DNA of 64,000 nucleotides from Gracilariopsis chorda (taxonomy: Eukaryota > Rhodophyta > Florideophyceae > Gracilariales > Gracilariaceae): assembly GCA_003194525.1 (NCBI GenBank), contig NBIV01000023.1, positions 372,001 through 436,000 of the forward strand. The letters run 5' to 3'. How positions within the stretch are numbered: the stretch's first letter is position 1; each line of letters opens with the position of its first letter. Below are positions 31,631 to 41,846 of this stretch, in pieces. Under the pieces are notes generated by a model that was not told the origin of the DNA, searched no databases, and saw nothing but the letters and a program-made list of their open reading frames with translations. A program made the position numbers and the translations under genes.

Positions 31631-32233
31631 ATGAATCCTCCATGTGTTGATTCAGCTCCAGCTTTTTGTGGTACACCTGCCGCTGTGGTGTTGCAACGTA
31701 AATACCGTCCGACGATCCTTTCACCACATAAGAAAGCTTTTACCCACTTGTCCTGGACCAAATCATGTCGGGTGGTTTTGGACATAACACGCTCTCAACC
31801 TGTAACCATGATATCACGGAAAGGAGTATCGTACGCTGCTGCCGCAGTAATCGCTGCGTCCTTACTTTCACCGCAGTTCAGTATAGCAAGCCCTCTCAAC
31901 TCTGCGCCGCTTCGGTTTTCACAATCAATGATACTTGAAGATGAAAATGCGCCTAAAAAACTTCAAGCACATTGGGACGTGCATTCAATTGACAGCAAAA
32001 CAGAAACGTTTCTCATGTTCTCGAACGATTCGGACTCTCTTGTTGACCTATGGTGGATCGACTATTATGGACGAGAGGTGTACTACGCATCTATACGACC
32101 TGGTACGACTCACATGCAACCATCGTATGTCACCCATCCTTGGGTCGTCAGGGATCATATTTCTCAGAATCCAATTCTTGTAATGGTAGCGAGCTCCCAA
32201 CCGGTAATGGCCGTTGTGAATAGCGTTATGTGA
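31631..32233 (+). CDS. VHL beta-domain-like protein
   Basis: 200 codons from the ATG at 31631. An in-frame ATG at 31808 would give 141. The C-terminal 85 residues match the von Hippel-Lindau beta domain: FSNDSDSLVDLWWIDYYG, REVYYASIRPG, and YVTHPWVVRD, the hallmark of the hydroxyproline-binding sandwich fold. The alpha domain that recruits elongin C in animals is absent, as is usual outside animals. After the second Met comes ISRKGVSYAAAAVIAASLL then an ASPL-type cleavage site. This is a signal peptide if translation starts there, or the lumen-transfer half of a bipartite plastid leader if it starts at 31631. The gene converges on the ARM-repeat gene with 138 bp between stops. The domain call is firm; location and function are inferred. 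Confidence 0.75.
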   Translation: MNPPCVDSAPAFCGTPAAVVLQRKYRPTILSPHKKAFTHLSWTKSCRVVLDITRSQPVTMISRKGVSYAAAAVIAASLLSPQFSIASPLNSAPLRFSQSMILEDENAPKKLQAHWDVHSIDSKTETFLMFSNDSDSLVDLWWIDYYGREVYYASIRPGTTHMQPSYVTHPWVVRDHISQNPILVMVASSQPVMAVVNSVM

Positions 32234-32371
32234 TATAACTTGGGCGTGAGATTGCAGCAGATATCGATGCATCCACCAATCTGTGCTCCATACGCCATAA
32301 TGCCTCGTAACGTAGGCTACTGTAACATATGCTTCTTTTCTTTACCATACAACTGCGAATGGGATAAAGAT

Positions 32372-34111
32372 TTACTCAAGCACGGGCTCGAGGGTCATCT
32401 TTTTTCTCTCTGAGACCCTGCCTCGGACGAGGGGCTTGATGGCTGCGGCGTCACTTGAGTTCCCCGGAACTCCGTCACTTTCTTTCATGTTTGCTTCATC
32501 GATCTTTTTTCGGGCTGCTTCGAAAGCCTTTCGTCCATCCATGAGCATGTGCCTTGGCGAACGACTTTGGTAAGTGCGTGACCTTGCCCGAGCTCCTTGT
32601 CCCATAGTTCTTGATCTAGAGCGCAGGCGCATTGCTGCAGTCTTTCGAGCATTTGCCGGTCCTCGCCCGCGACTGGAGCTTCGCTTTGCAAACAGAGTTA
32701 GTAACTGATTCGATACTGGTTCAAGTGAGGGATGCCCAGGGTGTGCATGTTTCGCCATTTCAACCAAGTTCTCCACACCAAGACGCTGCAAATATTCAAC
32801 GTATGACGCATTATCACTGGCCAGTTTTATCAGTATGAGACACCCCTTTTCCTGAATCGAGACATTCCGTCCGTAGTCCGCCATAGTCTCGGCGATTGCC
32901 GTCCCGATCATTTCTTTATTGCGAACCATATCTGCGCATGAAGAAAATTGACATTCCGAAGCTATATCCAAGACCCTGCAGCATTCCAAAACCACCGCTT
33001 CATCCGACATGCTTGCCTTCAAGACACCAACAACGAGTAATGGTGCATCCATAACATCGAGTTTGTTGAACGCTTTCTTGCTCTTATCATGGCCAGAAAT
33101 AACAGCTGCTATGGCTTCAAGAATGGCGACCAAAACAGCCGTGCTTTGTAGATTTCTTTCTAACACTTGTAGCAAGTTGCGAAACCAAACTGAACCACTG
33201 GCTTGCGATTGGAATTCTGTTGAGAAGCTAAGAAGCTTGATAAGATTGGAATATTTCTGTAGCACTTGTTCATCTTGACTGTGTAAAGCGTGTTCGAGTA
33301 TTGAAGTAATGTCCTCTAGCCCTCGTCGGGCCATAAGCCTGCTGTTGACTCTCGAACTATTTCGTTCCTGAATGACGTCATGGTTCGCTAAATGGATCAA
33401 TATCGTGCCAACAAGATCAGCCTGGTCTCGTTTTCCTGCAAACGCGACTAACTCCTTTAGTAGCATGTCGAGATGTGATGGGTTCGAGAGGATTACTTCA
33501 CGAATTTCAGCACTTGAGTAAATCATGTTTCCAATACATGCAAAGATCTCATTTGCAACATCAAAGTTACTAGAGTGGAGTAACAGTTGCTCGAGGAGGA
33601 CATGCATAGAGTTAGCCTTTACCATAGCCCGACAGTTTACGTCTGAACCCCATGTAGCATTTCGCAATGCGCGAGCCGCATTCTTTAGTACTTGAACGGA
33701 AGTCGAGTGGGAACACAAGACACTTGTCAACGCGTTAACCCCATTGCTTTTTGCGAATTCTTCTCGGTTGGAATTATCTTGAAACAACATCATAGAAATG
33801 AGCCAGGAAGTGCTTCGTGCAAAAGCTTCATCGTGGCCAAAGGTGCGAATTCTCTCGCAAAGAAGCTGCGTAAGGCAATGAGAAGCCATTACATTCCTGT
33901 TTCCGGGCTGAGAAGCTAGCGAACACAGGCTCTTGATCGAGGCCAAACAGACGGGAAGATCATTAGGGTTCGCCTTCACTTCTTGTATCGCTTCAGAAAT
34001 AGCATTGCCGAAGGTGTCTTTGCCCTGTTCGGGGAAAGCATTCGCCGAAACTTGTTGAATAATGTTGGAAATGGACTCTCCAATAGCTTCATTCAGTTCC
34101 TCTGCTTCCAT
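32372..34111 (-). CDS. Armadillo-repeat protein
   Basis: 579 codons from an ATG at 34111. Residues 1-450 are a helical repeat array of ARM type, with recurring segments such as QVLKNAARALRNATW, ANEIFACIGNMIY and EKGCLILIKLASDN. The last 120 residues are basic and Arg/Ser-rich (RSRSRTMGQGARARSRTYQS), a possible nuclear or RNA-binding tail. ARM arrays bind peptides or proteins; the partner cannot be told from sequence. It is not an importin alpha by visible signature. Unspliced. No particular orthologue is recognised. Confidence 0.75.
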   Translation of the reverse strand: MEAEELNEAIGESISNIIQQVSANAFPEQGKDTFGNAISEAIQEVKANPNDLPVCLASIKSLCSLASQPGNRNVMASHCLTQLLCERIRTFGHDEAFARSTSWLISMMLFQDNSNREEFAKSNGVNALTSVLCSHSTSVQVLKNAARALRNATWGSDVNCRAMVKANSMHVLLEQLLLHSSNFDVANEIFACIGNMIYSSAEIREVILSNPSHLDMLLKELVAFAGKRDQADLVGTILIHLANHDVIQERNSSRVNSRLMARRGLEDITSILEHALHSQDEQVLQKYSNLIKLLSFSTEFQSQASGSVWFRNLLQVLERNLQSTAVLVAILEAIAAVISGHDKSKKAFNKLDVMDAPLLVVGVLKASMSDEAVVLECCRVLDIASECQFSSCADMVRNKEMIGTAIAETMADYGRNVSIQEKGCLILIKLASDNASYVEYLQRLGVENLVEMAKHAHPGHPSLEPVSNQLLTLFAKRSSSRGRGPANARKTAAMRLRSRSRTMGQGARARSRTYQSRSPRHMLMDGRKAFEAARKKIDEANMKESDGVPGNSSDAAAIKPLVRGRVSERKKMTLEPVLE

Positions 34112-35539
34112 GATTCATATGATGCACTAGTCCCTTTTATCAAACGGATGGAGAACTTGCCTGGACGTCAAAACTGCGGAGTTTTTGTTCGAAAGGTTTC
34201 AAGAAATAGAACACTGCTCTGATATTACAGTGTCACACAGCGGAAGAAGATAAGATAGACTAGTATGTACCCTTCGCAATACCGTTGAGTACAAAGCCAA
34301 TGTTGAACTCGATCTCAGAACACAAGTGTGCTATGTTGTGGCGTTTTTCCGTGAAGTGGTAATCATCCAAAGCAAACAAGAATGGAACAATTCATGAAGT
34401 TAATCAGCATGGCGTATTCTCACAAATAGGAATCACGAATACGGGCAACTTTTCGCTGCACGTGAATCCTTTTCTGATACAATGCAATGTCCTCTCCAGC
34501 CTATTCAAAAATGCACATACTGTTCAATTACTGCATCATAGGTTCCCAGCTACCTCTATCAGAGGAATATGAAAAAGACTGAGAATAATGAAACCAGAAT
34601 GGAACGGACATGCAACGTCTGCGGAAATATTGCTCTTGTATAGATCTTATGTGCTGGTGTATGTTAGGCTGCGTACAAGAATGGCTTCAAGTCTATTGCA
34701 TGGCGGTTTCTGTGTGCTTCACAACACGGTTGACTTTAGGTCTCAGGAATTATTCCCCCGCAGGCACCAAGATACCTGTATGAGGAAATTTCTGGTAGAG
34801 GGATACCATCGCACACCACGGGGACAAATCTCCCTCTTGCCAGTCTCTGCTTTGGGCCGTGATCAAATACTCTTGCGAGCTCTGCCTGCATTCGACGCAT
34901 CCTCCAGTATTGATTACGCAAGTGTTCATGTATACTCGGGTCGCGAGATCTGGTCCTCATCCAGGACCGTCCTATTCTATAGTTGACAAAGGATAAGGGT
35001 TAGCAACGCTAACCTGTTCATGTTCCACCGATGGTGACCCCTCACCCGCTAACCGTACTAACGATCTGCGCATCTTGCGGTGTGAACGGCGCGACGGGAA
35101 AGGTGCCACAACAAGGTTAGCAATCTACCAGAGGTAAAAGGCTAGCATCGGTGCCAACGTCCTGCGAGATACCGCTGTACTCCTAAAGCCAATCTTGATA
35201 GGTTACATTGCTGTTGCACGCGTGGGAAACCGTTAAGTATTACGTACGGACCAGCGTGCACAATCTCTTTTTTTTGCTTTTTTCCCTTAGAGACGTAACA
35301 CATGCATGATTGCTGAAAAGAATCTGGAGATCGTGCCAGGAATTTAACCGCCATCGCCATCGAAGTCCAGACGTGGACAACGCAGCGCGTCGATTCTTCT
35401 CCGCCGATTGAAACTCGACTGTAAAACGGTTAAGAGCTCGCATTGCACTAACTTCGATTGCATCGTTCATCATCTACATTATCACGCTCAAAACATTGCG
35501 TTGAGAGTGAATACCACCAACCTTCTTTTGGATTCTACA
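34112..35539. other. Intergenic stretch
   Basis: 1.4 kb between divergent genes. It contains GGTTAGCAACGCTAACC (a hairpin near 35000) and another GGTTAGCAA near 35115. Frames of 132 codons (34588-34986, plus) and 75 codons (34736-34960, minus) overlap each other and resemble nothing known to me. Confidence 0.5.
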
Positions 35540-36508
35540 ATGACTGCGTTCGTTTCCGTTCCAGTGTTCTGGCAGAACAGACCCGGATCGGCTTTGCCCC
35601 GCAGATGCTCCAAGTCTATCTCCACACCGCCTATCACGAAAGATCGTGTGACACGACCTCTGGTCTGCTCGATCCAACCAGAACCAGCCGTTCACGAAAG
35701 CGCTCTACAACTATGTACTGGGTATGACTGTAAGATTGAGTTCGATGGCCGCACAGTCGCCTACGACTTCTTTCCCGGGTCATCGCCTACCATAATGTTC
35801 TTGCCGGGCTTCTTTTTTTCGAGATGGCGTCAAGCAAAAGCGAATGCTCTGGAAATATTTGCGAAGCGTAAAGGGCAAGCCATATTTGTCCAAGAATATC
35901 TAGGTATCGGCAAGTCCGAGGGCGACTTCGTAACCGATGGAACATTATCTCACTGGATCCAGGACTCTCTTCGGATTATTGACAGGGTTATTCGTGGAAG
36001 AGTGGTGCTTGTAGGAGCAGGTGTCGGAGGTTGGATAATGCTTCACCTCGCCATGATGCGTCCAGACAACGTTGTTGGTTTGGTTGGCCTGAACCCGTCT
36101 GTTGACTTCACAGAGGATCTCATCAGACCCAACCTATCTCCGGAGCAGTTAAAGACTATTGAGAGTGATGGATTCGTGAACATGCCATGGGGCTACAGGA
36201 ACTACCCTATAAGCAAGGCTCTTCTTGAAGATGCCAAGAAGTGGCTGGTGCTTACAGGTGGACCCTCATCATTAGATATTACATGCCCAGTTCGCATCTT
36301 GCAAGGCTTGAGTGATGAAGAGTTACCGCCGAGACGTATGCTCGAACTAGTGGACAAGATTAAGTCAGAAGACTGCGTGCTATCGTACGTGAAGTACGGT
36401 GACCACAACCTCGAGGAAGAGGAAGACTTCACAAGGATGTGGGGCGCTGTGTGCGATGTGTCTGACAAATTCTTTGAGTATGACCTTACAACAACTAGTA
36501 GTGGGTAG
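35540..36508 (+). CDS. ABHD10-like alpha/beta-hydrolase lacking the nucleophile serine, probably plastid-targeted
   Basis: 322 codons from the ATG at 35540. The leader MTAFVSVPVFWQNRPGSA with a Phe near the start and Arg/Ser-rich follow-up looks like a red algal plastid transit peptide. The mature part follows ABHD10/YcfP-like hydrolases: oxyanion-loop region FLPGFFFSRWRQAKA, a GIGKSEGDF strand, the nucleophile elbow, RPDNVVGLVGLNPS, RILQGLSDEE and the YGDHNL histidine. ABHD10 enzymes have GSSLGG at the elbow; here it reads GAGVGG, so Gly stands where the catalytic Ser should be (codon GGT). The His is present and the acid position is Asp/Glu. The frame is intact, so this looks like a non-catalytic homologue or a binding protein. 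In mammals ABHD10 removes acyl groups in mitochondria. Confidence 0.75.
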   Translation: MTAFVSVPVFWQNRPGSALPRRCSKSISTPPITKDRVTRPLVCSIQPEPAVHESALQLCTGYDCKIEFDGRTVAYDFFPGSSPTIMFLPGFFFSRWRQAKANALEIFAKRKGQAIFVQEYLGIGKSEGDFVTDGTLSHWIQDSLRIIDRVIRGRVVLVGAGVGGWIMLHLAMMRPDNVVGLVGLNPSVDFTEDLIRPNLSPEQLKTIESDGFVNMPWGYRNYPISKALLEDAKKWLVLTGGPSSLDITCPVRILQGLSDEELPPRRMLELVDKIKSEDCVLSYVKYGDHNLEEEEDFTRMWGAVCDVSDKFFEYDLTTTSSG

Positions 36509-36995
36509 GTGTACCGCATGGGTCTCCTAGCTAAATCCTGGTTGAACAGTCGTTCATGTTATTTACTAGCCTAACATGATTTTGGTTATTGTACATCATC
36601 TAAATAGCTTGTGAATCATTGCTGAGAGAGCATGACCCCTTGCAGTCATGAGTACATCGCGTACACATATCTTCATCTGCGGTATCTCCCGATTTGTGAC
36701 GAGACTTGTGACGAGATTTAAGACAGTATTAACAGGTGAAAACCCCGTCATCATCACTTCGACAGAAAGCCATCAAGTAAAGAAAGATGTTGGGTGTCCC
36801 GATATTGAAGAAAAGCATGAGATAGAGCATAGCGGGACGCTTGGGAATACTGACGTCGTTAGGATTAATCTTATACAGATCTGCAAGCGAATATACGGTT
36901 CGGCCGACTCCTGAGTGTCCTGCACTTGACATCCCGTGTTAACCCTTTGTAGTCAGAACTATGATAGCCGATGTGTAATCTTCGCTAGCTCACAG
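36509..36995. other. Intergenic stretch between ABHD10-like gene and VPS45
   Basis: About 490 bp between convergent stops. A 88-codon ATG frame (36648-36914, plus) has no recognisable features and includes a short tandem of gtgacgaga. Probably 3' untranslated sequence. Confidence 0.5.
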
Positions 36996-38804
36996 TTATC
37001 CAGACCGAAGAAGTCGATTCTGGTTCTCGGATGCCGCATTACGACTTATTTCCACAGCAAATGAGGTAGAATTATGGACACAAGTTCCCATTAGCAGAAC
37101 TTGTACCTTTTCCTGACGAGCGGCAGCAGCTGCTGAGGCAGTCACTGATCCCTCTGGCGGAACGAAACAGTTCGTCCCACCGTTGATTCCTGAAACACAT
37201 CTTGACTCCTCATAAGTTGTTCCTCCGGCTAGAAGAACCAGGACCTCTTTTGGCACAGGGACAGTTGCAGGCGTATCGACAGTACCTATGAGACTGGTCC
37301 CGAATGCACCATCGTCTTGGCGCGCCATTGGGAAATTATCGTTCTTTAACCTATTGCGCAAAAGGTCATCGAGTGTAGTCGCGAGCAAGGGTTCATGTTG
37401 TGTGTAGACATTCTCCACGCCTCCAATACCTCTCCGAACAGTATTGCTAGCCATTGCAAAGAACGTTCGATTAGAAAAAACATCCCCGGAACGTTTAGAT
37501 ATACCAGCGTACTCTCTAACAGAAGAGATAAGCTGGATGCCTTCTGGACCCACGCCAGCCTTACGCAGCGCTTCTCTCATAGCCGGGAGTCCTCTTTCGT
37601 TCTTTCCTTCGTAACGAAGACTGTATAGCATCACTAACCGCAATTTGTCAGACAGACTCACATTGGCTTCTTTCAAGAGTTCCATGATTTGCTTTCGGTG
37701 ATCACCTTCGGCCTCACGACATGCAAGATCTTGCTCTAATTGCGAGACTTCTAACAGATCCATCTTTCCCACCAAATGTGATAGTTCACCTGCGATCGCA
37801 ACGTGCTTGCTCACATTCGACGAGGACTTGCGGAATTCGGGATAGTTGCCGACAAAACGCATCATGTCATCAATCGTTTTGAGGTTACTGCTGCTATTGC
37901 TTCGCAATTGAAACGAGTCTACTAGTTCCTTCAGGTTTACCCCGAGCTCACCAAAGTTCTTGTAGCGATTCTGTTCGAAAAAGCTGTCATCATTATCATC
38001 AAGTACCAGTTCTCGGAATTCATCTGGTACGTTATCAGCATCTTTCAAACTGACACGGTTGCACTGCATACCTATGAGCTCATGTATCATTGCTTCGTAG
38101 GTCCATTGATTCAGAAGAGGAGTGACGGGATCTTCCCGGCGATCAATTATTAGAAGTAGAGGCGCAACATCTCGAGGTCGAAAGTCAAAGAGGCTTCCTT
38201 CCTGGTCTATTCTTACACAAAGCCGTTCGCCAATATTACGACAAAGTGGACTTGATCCCTGATAGCGTATGTCTGGTCTCCGTTTTAGTGAAAGCAGTAC
38301 GGCTAGAACTCCATCTATTGTCCTTTCCAAGAGCGGATTCTGAATGGCACCACTTGTGGATTGAATGGCGTCTAGACATGGGCATACCTCGAACGACACA
38401 AGATGCCGATCCAGCACAAAGAAGTCACCATACATTTCTCGAACTTCCGTAACAAGTTCCATTTCATCAGCGTCGGCAATTTCCTCGACAAGGGTTCGAC
38501 GAACAACGTTACTGAACACAACCTTATAAGACTTGTAATGAGGTTCTCGGAGCTCTTTTCGCAAAACATGGACATTTTCAGCGGTGGGGCGAACAAATAT
38601 AACCGCTTGCATATGAGACAAGTCCTGGGTACGGTCGGCGTTAAGCTTTTCGATCAAAAGCACTTCTCTCTTCAGTAGGTCTGATTGAGACGTGATAAGA
38701 CTTACGATCTTGGCTGTTTCGTCATCAAGTAGCAATGCCTTTATGTCGTCAGAGTCACCAACCAGCTTGTTGACATACTCCACCAAAGATGCTCGAGGGT
38801 CCAT
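36996..38804 (-). CDS. VPS45: VPS45, Sec1/Munc18-family protein
   Basis: 602 codons from the ATG at 38804 (MDPRASLVEYVNKL). It aligns along the whole Sec1 fold with VPS45 rather than Sec1, Sly1 or VPS33: LLLDDETAKIVSLITSQSDLL, FVRPTAENV, DFRPRDVAPLLLIIDRREDP, TPLLNQWTYEAMIHELIG, and GVENVYTQHEPLL are VPS45 signatures. It binds Tlg2/syntaxin-16-type SNAREs to allow fusion at the trans-Golgi network and endosomes. The minus-strand sequence TTCTAACCCAATTCGTTAG just before the ATG looks like a branch point and 3' splice site, so a 5' untranslated intron or an upstream coding exon is possible. TRAPPC2 and TRAPPC9 lie in the same window. Confidence 0.93.
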   Translation of the reverse strand: MDPRASLVEYVNKLVGDSDDIKALLLDDETAKIVSLITSQSDLLKREVLLIEKLNADRTQDLSHMQAVIFVRPTAENVHVLRKELREPHYKSYKVVFSNVVRRTLVEEIADADEMELVTEVREMYGDFFVLDRHLVSFEVCPCLDAIQSTSGAIQNPLLERTIDGVLAVLLSLKRRPDIRYQGSSPLCRNIGERLCVRIDQEGSLFDFRPRDVAPLLLIIDRREDPVTPLLNQWTYEAMIHELIGMQCNRVSLKDADNVPDEFRELVLDDNDDSFFEQNRYKNFGELGVNLKELVDSFQLRSNSSSNLKTIDDMMRFVGNYPEFRKSSSNVSKHVAIAGELSHLVGKMDLLEVSQLEQDLACREAEGDHRKQIMELLKEANVSLSDKLRLVMLYSLRYEGKNERGLPAMREALRKAGVGPEGIQLISSVREYAGISKRSGDVFSNRTFFAMASNTVRRGIGGVENVYTQHEPLLATTLDDLLRNRLKNDNFPMARQDDGAFGTSLIGTVDTPATVPVPKEVLVLLAGGTTYEESRCVSGINGGTNCFVPPEGSVTASAAAAARQEKVQVLLMGTCVHNSTSFAVEISRNAASENQNRLLRSG

Positions 38805-38983
38805 GCCAAGAATACTAACGAATTGGGTTAGAAAACAGAAAAGAGAATATGAAGTGCGTCTCTGGTCTTCCAAATGCGCTTATATAAAACTGTCCTGTTT
38901 GTGAGTCTTGCAGGTGAGAAATGATGTTCTACGCGAATTGACTCGCTCCGAAAGCAATGTTCAGCTATATATTCTCGTACGTC

Positions 38984-39304
38984 TTAACTGATAGCGAGCA
39001 TATCTTCTCGATCAATATCTTTCAACAACTGCAGTAAACGTGAGTCTTCGTGCATTACATAGTCGCCTGCCCACTGGTTTTTCTGGTTCAACGGTAGACT
39101 GAAATATCCTTCGTGTGTCGAATTATATACTGTACTGGGCTGCGCTTCGATGCTTCGAAAGCACTCTATGATTATCCGTTTGCGCTTGGAGATAGCAAGA
39201 TTGACGAAGTCGGGTTCCCACGAACAAGCTTGTAAGCAATACGCTTCATCCGGCCATGTTCGTAACCTAGCTAGTACTGGGTAGTGCATACAACTGAATT
39301 TCAT
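38984..39304 (-). CDS. Small hypothetical protein
   Basis: 106 codons from an ATG at 39304, on the same strand as VPS45 and 180 bp upstream of its ATG. No family recognised. Balanced composition with several hydrophobic-charged alternations (ACSWEPDFVNLAISKRKRI) and no membrane segment. It could be a real small gene, an upstream exon, or chance. Confidence 0.3.
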   Translation of the reverse strand: MKFSCMHYPVLARLRTWPDEAYCLQACSWEPDFVNLAISKRKRIIIECFRSIEAQPSTVYNSTHEGYFSLPLNQKNQWAGDYVMHEDSRLLQLLKDIDREDMLAIS

Positions 39305-39708
39305 GTTTTTCGCTCAGGAAACTACTGCACTGCCATCGCTTAGCGTGCAGAATATGACAGATAGGCTTTCTGTAATGTGCAGGGCGTAAGAGCTAGACAA
39401 TGTCTATCTTCAAGGGAAATCCAAGACGATTTCTACCTCCTGGTAATCTCTCTATCGGTCACATGCATCGAGGGCAGCCTTTCTTCACATCATCAATTCT
39501 CGGTAGAAGGTGCAAGAGTATATTCTAGGTGTTTGCCATTTTAATACCATCACGTATTTGGAGAAAGAATTCTCCCGCAATCTAGCTAGCCTTAGAAGAA
39601 TAATAGCTCAAAACGTGAGATCCGCCGCGTTTACCCTTGGGTATCACAACACAACGGAAGTTTGGAACGAAGCTCTAGAACATCTTTCTCTGTTCAGTCA
39701 ATTTCGAA
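39305..39708. other. Intergenic stretch upstream of ETFDH
   Basis: About 400 bp between divergent starts. No motif stands out. Confidence 0.4.
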
Positions 39709-41448
39709 ATGCTCTTAGGAAGGTTTTCTTCAATCGGTTTGAGAGCTAGGCCTTTATTGAACCCATCTCCACGGGGTTCATTTGCTGCAAGATTCCTGTC
39801 TTCAAGTTGCGATTCCAGCGAACACGAAAGGGAAAAGCTCGAGTGTGATGTCGTCATCGTCGGCGCGGGGCCTGCAGGGCTTTCTGCAGCAATTCGTCTA
39901 CGCCAGTTGTGTGAGCGTGCAGACGTAGACTTGTCAGTATGTGTGTTGGAAAAAGGATCTGAAGTTGGGGCGCATACATTGTCTGGAAATGTGTTTGAGC
40001 CTCGTGCAATGGATGAACTACTGCCAGATTGGCGCGAACAGGATGCACCACTTGGAGTTCCAGCGGAAGCTGATGAATTCTACTTTCTGACGGAGTCATC
40101 AGCCTTTCGGTTACCGACACCGCCCCAAATGAAAAATCACGGTAACTACATCATATCGTTATCTGAAATGACAAGATGGCTCGGTGAAAAAGCGGAAGAA
40201 GTCGGAGTAGATGTTTATCCAGGTTTTGCGGCGGCCCGCTTAATGTACACTGAAGAAGGATCAGTAAGCGGAGTTACTACAAACGACTTCGGCCTCTCAA
40301 AAGATGGTTCAAAGAAGGAGAATTATGAACCAGGTATGGATATTGCTGCGAAGATCACTATGCTTGCTGAGGGTTGCCGTGGATCCTTGTCGAAACAAGT
40401 GATCAACAGGTTTAGCTTGGACCAAGAATCAATGCATCAAACATATGCTCTAGGTCTGAAAGAAGTATGGCGCATCCCGCAAGAAAAACACATTCCTGGC
40501 AAGGTCGTCCATACAATAGGTTACCCTGTGGATATGCAAACATATGGAGGATCATTTCTGTACCATATGGCAGAAAGCAGGATTGCTATAGGATACGTCG
40601 TTGCGCTTGATTACAAGAATCCCTACTTGTCTCCATATCAGGAGTTTCAGCGTTTTAAGGCACACCCTGCGATAAGGCCTCTCTTAGAAGATGGTGAACT
40701 TCTGCAATATGGTGCTCGCACCTTAAACGAAGGTGGTATTCAATCTATACCGAAACTCGAGTTTCCGGGAGGTGCACTGATTGGTTGCTCCGCAGGATTC
40801 TTGAACGTCCCCAAGATCAAAGGGACTCATACAGCTCAAAAGAGTGGAATGGTTGCTGCGGACGTAGTTTTTGAGAACTTATTAGATGGCATAGCATCTT
40901 CACGAGGGTACCAAGAAGCGATGATGTCTTCTTGGGTTTGGGAGGAGTTAAATGTAGTCAGGAATATTCGTCCAGGATTTAAGTATGGTCTACTTGGAGG
41001 CCTTGCAAACGCGGCATTAGAATCATACATAACAAGAGGTCGGTCACCGTGGACTATACGTCATGGAGTACCGGACCATGAGGCTACGAGGACAGTTTCA
41101 AATTACAAACCAGTACAATATCCTAAGGCGGATGGAAAGGTTACTTTTGACATACTAACTGCAGTTTCTCTGAGCGGAACCAATCACGACCATGATGAAC
41201 CATGTCATCTGGTTTTGGAAAACCCGGATACTCCTGAACAGTTAAACTTGCCAGAGTATGGGGGACCAGAGAGCAGATATTGTCCTGCTCGTGTATATGA
41301 GTATGTAGAGGACGGCTCAAGTGAGAAACTGCAAATCAACGCTCAGAACTGCTTGCACTGCAAAGCCTGTGACATCAAAGATCCGACACAAAACATTACT
41401 TGGACAGTTCCACAAGGCGGTGGAGGGCCAAAGTACACTATTACGTAA
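39709..41448 (+). CDS. ETFDH: Electron-transfer flavoprotein:ubiquinone oxidoreductase, mitochondrial
   Basis: 579 codons from the ATG at 39709. The leader MLLGRFSSIGLRARPLLNPSPRG is Arg-rich and acid-free, a mitochondrial presequence. The FAD dinucleotide motif VVIVGAGPAGLSAAIRL starts near residue 49. The ubiquinone-binding and second FAD parts follow (YPVDMQTYGGSFLYHM, GCSAGFLNVPKIKGTHTA). The C terminus has the 4Fe-4S cluster ligands: YCPARVYEY plus NCLHCKACDIKDP, four Cys in the family spacing. The protein is membrane-bound on the inner membrane and passes electrons from acyl-CoA and amino-acid dehydrogenases through ETF to ubiquinone. Length and all cluster ligands are as in animals and plants. 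Unspliced. Confidence 0.97.
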   Translation: MLLGRFSSIGLRARPLLNPSPRGSFAARFLSSSCDSSEHEREKLECDVVIVGAGPAGLSAAIRLRQLCERADVDLSVCVLEKGSEVGAHTLSGNVFEPRAMDELLPDWREQDAPLGVPAEADEFYFLTESSAFRLPTPPQMKNHGNYIISLSEMTRWLGEKAEEVGVDVYPGFAAARLMYTEEGSVSGVTTNDFGLSKDGSKKENYEPGMDIAAKITMLAEGCRGSLSKQVINRFSLDQESMHQTYALGLKEVWRIPQEKHIPGKVVHTIGYPVDMQTYGGSFLYHMAESRIAIGYVVALDYKNPYLSPYQEFQRFKAHPAIRPLLEDGELLQYGARTLNEGGIQSIPKLEFPGGALIGCSAGFLNVPKIKGTHTAQKSGMVAADVVFENLLDGIASSRGYQEAMMSSWVWEELNVVRNIRPGFKYGLLGGLANAALESYITRGRSPWTIRHGVPDHEATRTVSNYKPVQYPKADGKVTFDILTAVSLSGTNHDHDEPCHLVLENPDTPEQLNLPEYGGPESRYCPARVYEYVEDGSSEKLQINAQNCLHCKACDIKDPTQNITWTVPQGGGGPKYTIT

Positions 41449-41846
41449 GAGTATCCGCTCACCAGACAACGAACGGGTTCGCATCGCTAATGAAACCAAA
41501 GATTAGTGAGGGTTTACTACGAACAAGCGAACTGCAGTAAAGTTATAATGATTGTGATACGCCGTCCTCTTACGTAATCAAGAAACTGAAAGGTGTACCT
41601 GTACGTTGAAGAGCGATTAAGCATAAAGATGTACAATTTGTCTTTGTTGCCCTACAAGTCAGAAATCTGCCGTGTATAATTGCCATGTCTAAGATAGCGA
41701 ACTGCAAAATCATATGTGCTGGACGAAGATCAACGAAGATGTCAGTCTTGGTTAGGAGAGTGCGGTTCTCCGATGCTTGCAACAAACGTTTCGGGATTTC
41801 ACTTTCACAGGAGCTGCATTTCGCAACTACGCTGAGGATACCATCC
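41449..41846. other. Convergent 3' spacer between ETFDH and tilS
   Basis: About 400 bp. No open frame or repeat of note. Confidence 0.4.

Noticed and set aside
34588-34986. 132-codon plus frame and overlapping minus frame (34736-34960)
   Set aside because: Two competing frames on opposite strands, neither recognisable.
36648-36914. 88-codon plus frame between ABHD10-like gene and VPS45
   Set aside because: Lies in a convergent 3' region, with a short tandem duplication and no features.
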